In this document: piece by piece, positions 1 through 8,049 of the stretch
How positions within the stretch are numbered: position 1 is the first letter of the stretch
Layout: each line of letters starts with the position of its first letter
From: Planctomycetota bacterium
Lineage (GTDB): Bacteria; Planctomycetota; Phycisphaerae; UBA1845
Assembly (NCBI GenBank): GCA_016200265.1
Contig: JACQFE010000066.1
Span: 1 to 50,065, forward strand
Length of the DNA stretch: 50,065 nt
Reading direction: 5' to 3'
Program-made: the position numbers and the translations under genes
The notes under the pieces: model-generated
The model's input: the letters and a program-made list of their open reading frames with translations, nothing else
Databases searched by the model: none
Told to the model about the DNA's origin: nothing

Positions 1-68
1 ACCCATAGCTCGTCCGGCACACGCCAGATCGTCGGCAACCCATTTACCTTCCTGGTTCTCTTCGCCAT
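1..68 (-). CDS. IS5-family transposase, N-terminal fragment
   Basis: From ATG at 68 the minus strand encodes 22 residues before the window edge, beginning MAKRTRKVNGLP and ending WRVPDELW. The string VPDELW is the usual opening of the N-terminal domain of IS5-type DDE transposases (family knowledge). A good Shine-Dalgarno sequence (agaggag) lies 6-7 bases before the ATG. Only the very start is present, so neither the DDE residues nor intactness can be judged. Confidence 0.5.
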   Translation of the reverse strand, partial: MAKRTRKVNGLPTIWRVPDELW

Positions 69-134
69 CCGTGGCTCCTCTCAAAAAAGGCCCACGGACT
101 CCATCGGCAAATTCAAGCTTTTTGAGATAGTTTC
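1..134 (-). mobile_element. 5' end of an IS5-type insertion sequence (cut by window edge)
   Basis: A transposase start lies at 68 on the minus strand. Between it and the M42 gene, the minus strand reads gaaactatctcaaaaag at about 117-133. This resembles IS5-family terminal inverted repeats, which often contain a tgtctcaaaa core. A CTAA, a common IS5 target, sits at the outer edge (134-137). The other end and the target duplication are outside the window, so the boundary is inferred. Confidence 0.45.
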
Positions 135-148
135 TAAATGACTCGGCA

Positions 149-1282
149 TCACCGGAGCAACGGTCGCCAAGTGCTTTCGAGCCTCCTGATCTGCTCATCC
201 ATCTCGCTGTCGCGGCCCGTATATTCCTGAGTTGATCGGGCGAGAGCGACGAACCACCGCACGACGTTTTCATAGTCGTTCAGGTCTATGAATTCCGGAG
301 CGAGCTTCTTGCGCTTCGCATCGACGTTGTGGTAATTGCCGAGGGCGACGCATAATCCGGTGGCTTCATACCCCAGAGCGCAATAGGCGGACGATTCGCA
401 GGTTCCGCCGTCCATCAGCTTTCGCTGGAATTTGAAGCGCTTGTCGCGCGACGCCAATTCTCGTGCCACGCGGTGGCAGTACGCAGAGGCCGCATGAGTG
501 AACGTTGTCGATTTGTCTCCCACGCGAAGAATCGGACCGTCTCCGATCCGCGCGAAGGACCGCTCAGAGCTGGTTTCCATGGCCACGACAAAGCATTTCA
601 GCGGGATCGTCCTGGCGCGGGCGGCGGCGATCGCACCGATGAAGCCGACTTCTTCCGCACGAGTGAATAGAAAGTAGGCTTCGGAGGCTGACTTCTTTTT
701 CGAATTCGATGCACTGCACAATTCGCCGATCGCCGCGAGCATGGCCGCCGCCCCGGCAAGATCGTCGCAACCGCGAGCATGAATCCGCGAGCCGCGAACG
801 ACCGGATCAGGAAAATCCCACATGCCGATGCTTCCGCGTGGAATGTCGTTTCTCACGGAGATGTCGGCGGAGTGGACTCGTTTCGTACCCGGTTTTGTCG
901 CAAGCTTGATGGATTGAATCCGACCACGAATCCAGTTGCCGTCTACCCAGAATCGCACGCCGCTGCCGACAAAATATTCCTTCGGCACACCACCTCGCCA
1001 GAACGCGCGCACGACGCCTCGCGCGATCATCCGATCGGCCACAAAGCCCGGATGGTCAAGGTGAGCGGTGATGCACAGCGGACGCTTGCGACTTTTCTTG
1101 CCGACACAAACATGAATGAGAACATTCCCGGCACGGTCGCGACTCAATGAAACACCCGGCAGCCGAGCACAAAAACGCCTGATGTATTCAATGACCTGAT
1201 GTTCCGCGAACGGAGCGGTGGGCAGCGAAAGCACTTCGCGAAGGATTATTCGGTGCATTGCGGAATTCATGAGAGCGCTCAT
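149..1282 (-). CDS. M42-like zinc aminopeptidase
   Basis: This is a cytosolic metallopeptidase of the M42 (glutamyl aminopeptidase/endoglucanase-like) fold, expected to trim peptides processively from the N-terminus. The metal and catalytic motifs are in order: HLDHPGF (His74, Asp76), CDDLAGAA near 183, the catalytic pair in TRAEEVGFIGA near 222, and a late histidine in GNYHNVD. All expected ligands appear present. The length of about 377 residues is slightly long for the family. TTG at 1291 and ATGs at 1270 and 1258 are alternative starts; GGAGG lies just upstream of 1282. The gene ends 15 bases from the inferred insertion-sequence end and is divergent from the Clp N-domain gene. Confidence 0.82.
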   Translation of the reverse strand: MSALMNSAMHRIILREVLSLPTAPFAEHQVIEYIRRFCARLPGVSLSRDRAGNVLIHVCVGKKSRKRPLCITAHLDHPGFVADRMIARGVVRAFWRGGVPKEYFVGSGVRFWVDGNWIRGRIQSIKLATKPGTKRVHSADISVRNDIPRGSIGMWDFPDPVVRGSRIHARGCDDLAGAAAMLAAIGELCSASNSKKKSASEAYFLFTRAEEVGFIGAIAAARARTIPLKCFVVAMETSSERSFARIGDGPILRVGDKSTTFTHAASAYCHRVARELASRDKRFKFQRKLMDGGTCESSAYCALGYEATGLCVALGNYHNVDAKRKKLAPEFIDLNDYENVVRWFVALARSTQEYTGRDSEMDEQIRRLESTWRPLLR

Positions 1283-1433
1283 ATCCTCCAAGTGACGCGA
1301 TTTCTAGAGGCCGACAATATAACGGAAGCCACTGCCGATGACACCGGGTTCTTGCACAGCGTTCCAAAGTGCCATAAATTGAGCCAGTTCAGCGACGCGA
1401 TTTTCTTTGGTCCAATCAACGAAAAGGAACACC

Positions 1434-2156
1434 ATGCACGAACGATTTTCTGATCGGGCACGACACGCGATGGCCCTAGCAAATCTCGAGGCCGGCAACC
1501 TAGGCCACAATTTTCTCGCTCCAGATCACATCATGCTCGGGTTGATCGCCGAAGGTGAATGTGTCGCGACTCAGGCCCTGCGCCTGCTCGATGTTGATCT
1601 CGATCGCGTTCGTGAGCGAGTCGCGGCCCAAATGGAAAAGCCTTCCGCAAATTCCGGTTTTGGCACCCGCGCCCAAACAAGCCAGACCAAGGAGGTCATT
1701 GCGACGGCGATCACAGAGGCGCGACAGTTCGGACACCGTTACGTCGGCACCGAGCATCTTATTCTCGCGCTGTTGCATCAACCCGACGGCGCACCGGCTC
1801 GTGTTCTGCGTGAACAGGGCGTCGAGCTTGCCCGGCTTCGCGAAAAAGTGCTCGCCATGATGCCCTCCAAGATGGACCCCGCGCACGATCTCACGCATTC
1901 ACGGCACGGTGATTTTGAGTGGGTGCATCAACAGGAGCTCGCCAAGGCGTTCCGATCCCAGAAATTCTGGCACACGATGATCCTGGCCGTCGACGCCGCG
2001 AATCGCCTCGGCGACGGCGAAGTCGAGCCGCACCATCTTCTACTCGCTCTGCTTCGCGATGAATCTTCGCAGGTCGCGAAGCTGCTGAATTCGAAAGGTG
2101 TAACGGCCGACCTGGTCCGCGACAAAGTTTCCAACGGCGCAGTTGCGGCGCACTGA
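1434..2156 (+). CDS. Stand-alone Clp N-terminal (Clp_N repeat) protein
   Basis: About 240 residues made only of Clp N-domain half-repeats, the adaptor and substrate-docking module of ClpA/ClpC. Repeat 1 starts at the N-terminus (MHERFSDRARHAM, then LAPDHIMLGLIAEG). Repeat 2 is near 85-140 (EARQFGHRYVGTEHLILALL). A more divergent repeat 3 is near 175-235 (EPHHLLLALLRDE). No Walker motifs or AAA module follow; the frame closes and a thiolase gene on the other strand comes next. The start at 1434 follows AAGGA; TTG at 1407 is unlikely. It may be an adaptor or decoy for ClpC (inference). Confidence 0.85.
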   Translation: MHERFSDRARHAMALANLEAGNLGHNFLAPDHIMLGLIAEGECVATQALRLLDVDLDRVRERVAAQMEKPSANSGFGTRAQTSQTKEVIATAITEARQFGHRYVGTEHLILALLHQPDGAPARVLREQGVELARLREKVLAMMPSKMDPAHDLTHSRHGDFEWVHQQELAKAFRSQKFWHTMILAVDAANRLGDGEVEPHHLLLALLRDESSQVAKLLNSKGVTADLVRDKVSNGAVAAH

Positions 2157-2174
2157 TTTCAGGTTGACCGGTTT

Positions 2175-3377
2175 CTAAATTGGCTCAAAAAGTGTCGCAA
2201 CGCCTTGACCAACTCCGACGCACATCGTCGCCAGCCCGCGTTTCGCCCCTCGGCGCTTCATCTCGTGGAGAAGTGTCGTACTGATCCTCGCGCCGCTACA
2301 GCCGAGCGGGTGACCGAGGGCAATCGCGCCACCGTTGACGTTCACTCGCGAGGGATCCATTTCCAGCTCGCGAATGCAGGGAATCGACTGGGCCGCGAAC
2401 GCCTCATTCAACTCAATCAAGTCGATAGCCCGAATCGTCAGCTTCGCACGAGCAAGCGCTCTCCGCACAGCCGGAATCGGACCGAGCCCCATACACGACG
2501 GATCAACGCCGGCCGTCGCGGAAGCGCCGACGACCGCAAGGGGCGTGAGTCCAAGCTTGTTGGCCAAGGATTCCTCAACCAAGAGAAGTGCGGCCGCACC
2601 ATCGTTAATGCCCGACGAATTCCCCGCCGTCACCGTTCCATCATTGGCGAACGCAGGCTTAAGCTTCGCCAACGCTTCCATCGTCGTATCCGGCCGAGGA
2701 TGCTCATCTCGATCGACGACCAGAACATCTTTTCCCTTTTGTTCGATCATAACGGGCACAATTTCGTCCTTGAACCGACCCGCCTCCATTGCAGCCTTGC
2801 ATTTGATCTGCGATTCGTACGCGAATCTGTCCTGCTCTTCGCGCGAGAGCTTGTATTTCCGAGCCACGTTCTCCGCCGTCTCGCCCATCGAATACGGATG
2901 ATGAATCGCCGCGAGCTTGGGGTTCGTGAACCGCCACCCAATGGTCGTATCGTAAACTTCCGGGGTGCGGCTGAAGGCCTCAGCCGCTTTGGCCATCGCG
3001 AACGGTGCTCGCGTCATGCTCTCCACGCCGCCCGCGATCATCACATCCCCATGACCGGCCTCAATCATCCGCGCCGCGATGTTGATCGCATCCAGACTTG
3101 AGGCGCACAGTCGATTCACGGTCGAGCCGGGCACGGAATCGGGCAGCCCTGCGAGCAAGACGGCCATTCGAGCGACGTTGCGATTGTCTTCCCCCGCCTG
3201 ATTGGCCGCTCCGAGATACACATCATCAATGAGCGCAAGATCGATATGCGTGCGGTCGATGAGTGCTCGAATCACGAGCGCGGCCAGATCATCAGGCCTA
3301 ACCTTGCTCAGCGCACCGCCATATCGCCCAACCGGCGTGCGAACGGCGTCGATGACGACAGTTTTTCGGGAACCCAT
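2175..3377 (-). CDS. Acetyl-CoA C-acyltransferase (thiolase)
   Basis: A 400-residue degradative thiolase that cleaves 3-ketoacyl-CoA with CoA, acting in beta-oxidation or beta-ketoadipate-type catabolism. The nucleophilic Cys91 sits in NRLCASSLDAI. The C-terminal catalytic pair is present as GHPLGCSG (His356) and MCVGVGQG (Cys386). Length and motif spacing are normal for the PcaF/FadA branch; the substrate cannot be fixed from sequence. It is convergent with the Clp N-domain gene, only 18 bases apart, and has no beta-oxidation partner in the window. No clear Shine-Dalgarno sequence precedes the ATG. Confidence 0.93.
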   Translation of the reverse strand: MGSRKTVVIDAVRTPVGRYGGALSKVRPDDLAALVIRALIDRTHIDLALIDDVYLGAANQAGEDNRNVARMAVLLAGLPDSVPGSTVNRLCASSLDAINIAARMIEAGHGDVMIAGGVESMTRAPFAMAKAAEAFSRTPEVYDTTIGWRFTNPKLAAIHHPYSMGETAENVARKYKLSREEQDRFAYESQIKCKAAMEAGRFKDEIVPVMIEQKGKDVLVVDRDEHPRPDTTMEALAKLKPAFANDGTVTAGNSSGINDGAAALLLVEESLANKLGLTPLAVVGASATAGVDPSCMGLGPIPAVRRALARAKLTIRAIDLIELNEAFAAQSIPCIRELEMDPSRVNVNGGAIALGHPLGCSGARISTTLLHEMKRRGAKRGLATMCVGVGQGVATLFEPI

Positions 3378-3521
3378 TTGGGTCTAGAGTATATCCCCCT
3401 TGGCCCATACCGGAAGTCACGAAACTCGTGTACACAGGAGCAGCGGCGTGCAGCTGATAGGACGCCTTGCGCAAAGATTACGGGCGGACCGTCAATCGAG
3501 CGATTGGCGACAGCTATTTCC

Positions 3522-5924
3522 TCACGGACAGTTGCTGGGACCCGCAAATGGAAACGCGAGTCCTTTGAAGGCATCCACTGCACTACTCACATCTGAAATA
3601 TCCACGCGGTGATTCGGTGCGCTGCCAAACAAATCGGTTCGGGAAACTACCAAGGCGCCTGGGACATCCTTTAGTTTGTTGATGATCGCGGCTACGTCCA
3701 TAATATCCGGCTGTGTAATAGGGGCGGGAGAAGCGGCCTGAAACGGAGGCGTCACATCGCCCCATCTGCGTGTATGAACACGAAGCGGAGCAGAAACGTT
3801 CGCGCAATTCCTCTCAGCGCCCTGACAGCTTTGTGCGACAAGCTGAACATCATAATCAGAGCTGGGCAGGATTTCCGGGCCGGAAACGTAAACGACCCGC
3901 CCGCCTGGGCCGCCGTTCCAGACGGTGTAATACGGCGCGCAACTAAGCTGCGATACATACCCCCAGGCGGGAGGCGCGTTGCTTTCCGTAAAGTACACGG
4001 GGGACGCGACCCAGCGCACTCGATCCTCAAAACCTGCAAAACTCGGTCCCGTGATGCCTGCAGCATTCGGCGGATTGGGGTGGACGAGTGACGCAAGTCT
4101 GACGCGAATCGCCACGGTAGGCGGTGCATTCTGAACATAAGGAACTACAAACGAGATGTAGCGTGGGCCTTGCGCGTCGTCCGGGGCCGGCTGTAGAGTA
4201 AATCCGAACCCAAACCCGCACTCGTCAGCAAAGCCATCCCCATTTGCATCGGTCAATGTTCCTGCCGCAATGTCGCACCGATCCGGCACGCCATTGGAAT
4301 TGCAATCCAGCGTGTCCTGCTCGCAATCATCGGGAATCCCATTACCGTCGCAATCCAAACTCGTTCCGTTGACAAGATCGCAGGCGTCGAACACTCCGTT
4401 TCCGTTGCAATCGGTCTCCGGCGTGCATGGATCGGGAAGCCCATTTCCGTCGCAATCGCTGATGAGCCCGTTGGCGAGATCGCATTCGTCCGGCGCATGA
4501 TTGCCATTGCAATCGTTGCTGGCGCCTGACTTGATGTCGCAGGCATCTCGGACGCCGTTTGCATTGCAATCCAGAAACGGCTGGCACTCGTCCGGCACCT
4601 GGTCGTCATCACAATCCGTGCTGCTCCCGTTCACAATGTCACATACGTCCGGGCTACTATTGTGGTTACAGTCAGGCAAAGTCTCACATTCATCGGGCAC
4701 GCCGTTGTCATTGCAATCCGTGCTGCTCCCCGAAAAGATATCGCAAATATCCAACGCCCCATTGTGATTGCAGTCTGTCGGAGGAAGGCTCTCGCACCGA
4801 TCATCGACGTTGTTTGAATTGCAATCCTCGGTATTTAGGTCAAAGAAATAAGGTCCGATGAACAGTCCCTGGTCCGTCAACTCTGTAGCGACAAAGAAAT
4901 TCTCAGTTGGAATCCCGCTCGGTCGGATCGTGGGTTTCCAAGCACCGAATTGAAATTCGAATACAAAATCATAGTCACTGACGGCGCGATCTCCCCGCAA
5001 CGAGACGCCGTATCCATTGCAAAAATAGTTTCCGTTTGGCCGGCGCAGATTGGCTTCAAACGCCCACGTCGTCCCATTGAACCGATACGTTGTGGCGCAG
5101 ACCAGAAGCCGGTCGCCATCGAGATCGATCACCGAGGAGGCCTGACTATTTGGTATGTTGGCGGTCTCGGTCCAGTTGGTTCCATTCCTCTTGAATACGT
5201 GCGTGCCGCCGTTGCCAGTATCCGTTCCACATCCGATGGCAAGATGGGGTTCGCTGAGACGAACAGTTGTCCCAAAACCGGAAATCGACGGTCGAGAGAG
5301 GATTGATTCCGCGATCCAGACTCCATCGAACAGCACATAGCCGTAGACAGTCCGTGGCTCGGTATTGGGCAGCGCACAATTCGTTCGCCCCGGCGAACCC
5401 ACGACAACATATCCGTTCTTGACATCGACGCTGTGTCCAAACGCGTCATATTCTGACGGAAAAGGCGCACTGATTTTCGCTTCGAGGTTCCAATTGTCTG
5501 GATCCACCTGCCGATAGACGTACACGCTTCCGGGGCCGGTGGGATCAAAGCCGGGACAGTAGTACGCGGGAGCGCCCACGACGATCAAGTCTCCATCAAT
5601 GGCCACGGAGAATCCGAATGCGTTATATGGGTATAGGTCATCGGGTCGAAGACGGGTCACCTGTCGCCATTGAGCCCCATCGTATCGAAACACGTAGACT
5701 GCGCCGCAGCCCTGCACGGAATCCGGCGCGCAAAATTCCCACGGCGCGCCGTACACGAGAAGATCGCCTTGTGTGTCAAAAGCGGGCCTGTATCGTAACC
5801 CTATGTTGTCAAATTGCTGTTGGGGGCAGGTCGTCACCTGGCCGAATGCAAGCGAGGCAGAGCTAATCACTACTGCCAAAGCAACTACAAACTGAATCGC
5901 AGAGTTTTTGAAAAATCGCAACAT
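3522..5924 (-). CDS. Secreted FG-GAP / calcium-repeat protein with dockerin-like C-terminus
   Basis: An 800-residue exported protein. A signal peptide spans about residues 1-29 (hydrophobic VVALAVVISSASLAF). Residues 30-360 hold FG-GAP/integrin-like propeller repeats (FGFSVAIDGDLIVVGAP, FGHSVDVKNGYVVVGSPG). Residues about 367-572 hold twelve thrombospondin-3-like calcium repeats of the DCNGNGVPDDC type. The last 220 or so residues form a module shared with the metalloprotease at 37665, ending in two dockerin-like segments (QPDIMDVAAIINKLKD and VDISDVSSAVDAFKG) and the terminal residues GPSNCP. A strong Shine-Dalgarno GGGAGGA precedes the ATG. TTGTGG and TAGAAT boxes 17 bases apart, seen on the minus strand at 6000-6030, may be its promoter. 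The role is likely surface binding or adhesion (inference). Confidence 0.85.
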   Translation of the reverse strand: MLRFFKNSAIQFVVALAVVISSASLAFGQVTTCPQQQFDNIGLRYRPAFDTQGDLLVYGAPWEFCAPDSVQGCGAVYVFRYDGAQWRQVTRLRPDDLYPYNAFGFSVAIDGDLIVVGAPAYYCPGFDPTGPGSVYVYRQVDPDNWNLEAKISAPFPSEYDAFGHSVDVKNGYVVVGSPGRTNCALPNTEPRTVYGYVLFDGVWIAESILSRPSISGFGTTVRLSEPHLAIGCGTDTGNGGTHVFKRNGTNWTETANIPNSQASSVIDLDGDRLLVCATTYRFNGTTWAFEANLRRPNGNYFCNGYGVSLRGDRAVSDYDFVFEFQFGAWKPTIRPSGIPTENFFVATELTDQGLFIGPYFFDLNTEDCNSNNVDDRCESLPPTDCNHNGALDICDIFSGSSTDCNDNGVPDECETLPDCNHNSSPDVCDIVNGSSTDCDDDQVPDECQPFLDCNANGVRDACDIKSGASNDCNGNHAPDECDLANGLISDCDGNGLPDPCTPETDCNGNGVFDACDLVNGTSLDCDGNGIPDDCEQDTLDCNSNGVPDRCDIAAGTLTDANGDGFADECGFGFGFTLQPAPDDAQGPRYISFVVPYVQNAPPTVAIRVRLASLVHPNPPNAAGITGPSFAGFEDRVRWVASPVYFTESNAPPAWGYVSQLSCAPYYTVWNGGPGGRVVYVSGPEILPSSDYDVQLVAQSCQGAERNCANVSAPLRVHTRRWGDVTPPFQAASPAPITQPDIMDVAAIINKLKDVPGALVVSRTDLFGSAPNHRVDISDVSSAVDAFKGLAFPFAGPSNCP
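4208..4826 (-). repeat. Twelve thrombospondin type-3-like calcium repeats within a CDS
   Basis: Twelve consecutive units start with DCN or DCD, contain NG.PD, and end in CE or CD. Units of 15 and 19 residues predominate, often alternating. The short units end PDEC plus 3-4 residues and the longer ones carry a (L/I)xxGxxx linker. The last unit (DANGDGFADEC) has lost its first cysteine. Each unit is expected to bind calcium. Confidence 0.8.
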
Positions 5925-6088
5925 GAGGAAATCCTCCCATTCTGTGTAAGCCTATGCCGCACCCGTTCGAAGGGGCCGTTCATGAATTGTTGCGAATATT
6001 CTATCACTGCGTAATGCAAGCCACAACCGAGTTGCTTCTTCTTTTCCCTTGTTTCACTTCGGGCAGAAGGCTCTTTCTCGCTGCGATG

Positions 6089-6514
6089 TTACACAAATGA
6101 CGGCATGTCGAAGAAATCGCCCGTATTCCGAAATCCAAGTGAAATGTACTGTTCATCGATCGCGGCCCGACCGGCTTCGCTAAATCCGCCGCGAAATAGC
6201 TCCAAGACAACATCTTCGGCCGTGCCAACCAAGGTCGAGCCGCTTGCACCGCCTGATTTCGCCTGGACAACCCACACAATCGCGTTGGGCATCAGGCGAC
6301 TCCGCAGTTTTCTCGCGAAGTAGCCGGCCTCTTCAACGGTCTGCGGCGTGATGAATGCTGCGTCAAGTGGACCCTCCGGTGGGCGCTCCGCGTCGACAAG
6401 TTTTTCCTCGACAATCTTTCGGACGGCCACGTCGTGTCCACCAATCCAAACGCGGGCATGAGAGTACGATTCCCAATCCTGCTGCGTGTCAGAGATTTCA
6501 TTCCTGCCGGCCAT
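6089..6514 (-). CDS. Conserved hypothetical protein (possibly DUF3052-like)
   Basis: A 141-residue soluble protein with no signal peptide or membrane segment. The middle part (DAAFITPQTVEEAGYF, then MPNAIVWVVQAKSGG) resembles proteins in which a predicted non-enzymatic Rossmann-like core ends in a WVV-x-K strand, as in DUF3052. The C-terminus (FSEAGRAAIDEQYISLGFR) fits the closing helix and strand of that group. I do not recognise it firmly. It is divergent from the VanZ-like gene and separated from its neighbours by about 165 bases on each side. No operon partner suggests a role. Confidence 0.6.
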   Translation of the reverse strand: MAGRNEISDTQQDWESYSHARVWIGGHDVAVRKIVEEKLVDAERPPEGPLDAAFITPQTVEEAGYFARKLRSRLMPNAIVWVVQAKSGGASGSTLVGTAEDVVLELFRGGFSEAGRAAIDEQYISLGFRNTGDFFDMPSFV

Positions 6515-6687
6515 TGATTGGAAATCATAACCAATCTCGCGACAGATTCACGCCGTGGGTCATTTGTTTGCGATTGGAGGTTTCGGAGCCCATTTCTATG
6601 GGACGAATCTGCGGACCCTCAGCAATTATGGTCCCAAGACGCATCGCTCATTCGCGCCTAAACTCTGACAAGAGAGGGAGAGTTGGC

Positions 6688-8049
6688 TTGAGAAATCGAA
6701 CAAGTGGTGCGGCCTCGGAGCCGCCGACACAGAATTCGCAGCCCAGCCGATCGATCATCGGATTTGGCGCCTGGTCATGGATCGCCGCTTTGCTGGTGAT
6801 TTATGGCTCCTTGATTCCCTTTGATTTTCACATTCCAAGCTTTCGTGCACGCCTTGTGACGGTGGTCCATTCGCTGAATGTCCACACCTCGCAGCTCGAT
6901 GATTTTGTAATCAATGTTCTTCTTTATGTTCCGCTGGGCGCATTGTTCGCGCTCGCACGACGGAAAAACAGGTCAATTTCTCGGTCCGTTCTGCCGTCCA
7001 TCGCACTCGCCGGACTCATCAGCATCGCAGTCGAGACGTTGCAGATCTTCTTGCCGGCCCGTGTGCCATCCATCATGGATGTCATCTTGAACATCAGCGG
7101 AGCGTCGATCGGAGCACTCGTCGTATACTTGTGCGCTGCTTGCTGGATTCGCATGATGGATCGCGTCATTGCTGAATTCGACCGTCAACCGTCCCATGTT
7201 CTGGCGATTGTGATCACCTGCGCACTTCTGCTTCAGGCCGCCTTGCCGTTTGATTTCATTTCGACGACTTCAGGATTGCATGACGTGTTTCGTCGGGCCA
7301 GCCAGTTATCGTTGGGATTATCTGCCGCCATACCATCTCAGACCCCAACCGCAATGATTTCACACATCGCAATCGCCGGTTGGTTTGCGCTTCTGGGATT
7401 TCTCACTTCACAGAACGAAAAGCATGACAGTCCGGGATCATCGATCCTTGCTGCGGCATGGCGGGCCGCAATTCTCGTCTTCCTGATGGAAATGATCGGC
7501 CTGTTCCGAAGCTCGCATGCCTTCGACGCAGCGACTGTCTTTCTGCGCATTCTAGCGGCCGCATTCGGCGCCTGGTGCGCGGCATTTGTGTGGAATACGG
7601 GGCACAGCTTTCGCACTTTGCGGCGCTCGAACCACGTTCCTCTCGGATGGCTTGTCGTAAGCGGCTGTGTGCTCGCGCTCACCATCATTGGCGATCGATC
7701 GTCGGGAACGCACGCGGTGGCGGGACATGCAAGCATAGCGAGCTTCGAAATCCGAATGCCCTTTGAAGCCTTGTGGAGAGCGTCCACAGCAACATGCGTC
7801 CCGACGCTTTTCATCGGCTTGATGGATTATGCGGCCCTTTCCGCCATCACAATTGCGATTCTCAGGCGCGTTGAAATGCGAGGCCCACATTTCTGGTCGG
7901 TGCTGTTGAATCTCACGGTCGCAATGGCGCAGAGCATGCACTCCTTCAGCCTGCATCAAGTCTTCGATTTCACGATGCCGATTTTAGCTGGGTTCACCGC
8001 TCTATTGATCGCGCAATGCAAACCGAGAACGATCATGGCGCCTCAATGA
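6688..8049 (+). CDS. VanZ-like family membrane protein
   Basis: An integral membrane protein of about 453 residues. The N-terminal third carries the VanZ-like signature: a first helix with ALLVIYGSLIPFDF, then DDFVINVLLYVPLGAL and IALAGLISIAVETLQIFLPAR. This family is named for teicoplanin-resistance VanZ, but its biochemical role is unknown. Further hydrophobic segments follow to the C-terminus, so it is longer than minimal VanZ proteins. I chose TTG 6688 because AGGGAG lies seven bases upstream. The open frame runs back to 6355 but there overlaps the opposite-strand gene and reads as low-quality sequence. Its 3' end overlaps the HDAC-family gene by 17 bases. Confidence 0.75.
   Translation: MRNRTSGAASEPPTQNSQPSRSIIGFGAWSWIAALLVIYGSLIPFDFHIPSFRARLVTVVHSLNVHTSQLDDFVINVLLYVPLGALFALARRKNRSISRSVLPSIALAGLISIAVETLQIFLPARVPSIMDVILNISGASIGALVVYLCAACWIRMMDRVIAEFDRQPSHVLAIVITCALLLQAALPFDFISTTSGLHDVFRRASQLSLGLSAAIPSQTPTAMISHIAIAGWFALLGFLTSQNEKHDSPGSSILAAAWRAAILVFLMEMIGLFRSSHAFDAATVFLRILAAAFGAWCAAFVWNTGHSFRTLRRSNHVPLGWLVVSGCVLALTIIGDRSSGTHAVAGHASIASFEIRMPFEALWRASTATCVPTLFIGLMDYAALSAITIAILRRVEMRGPHFWSVLLNLTVAMAQSMHSFSLHQVFDFTMPILAGFTALLIAQCKPRTIMAPQ

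Noticed and set aside
2205..3101. 298-residue plus-strand frame opposite the thiolase
   Set aside because: It is a shadow of the thiolase gene, arginine-rich with no domain.
6355..6687. N-terminal extension of the VanZ-like frame
   Set aside because: It overlaps the opposite-strand gene at 6089-6514, reads as arginine/proline-rich noise, and TTG 6688 has a good Shine-Dalgarno sequence.
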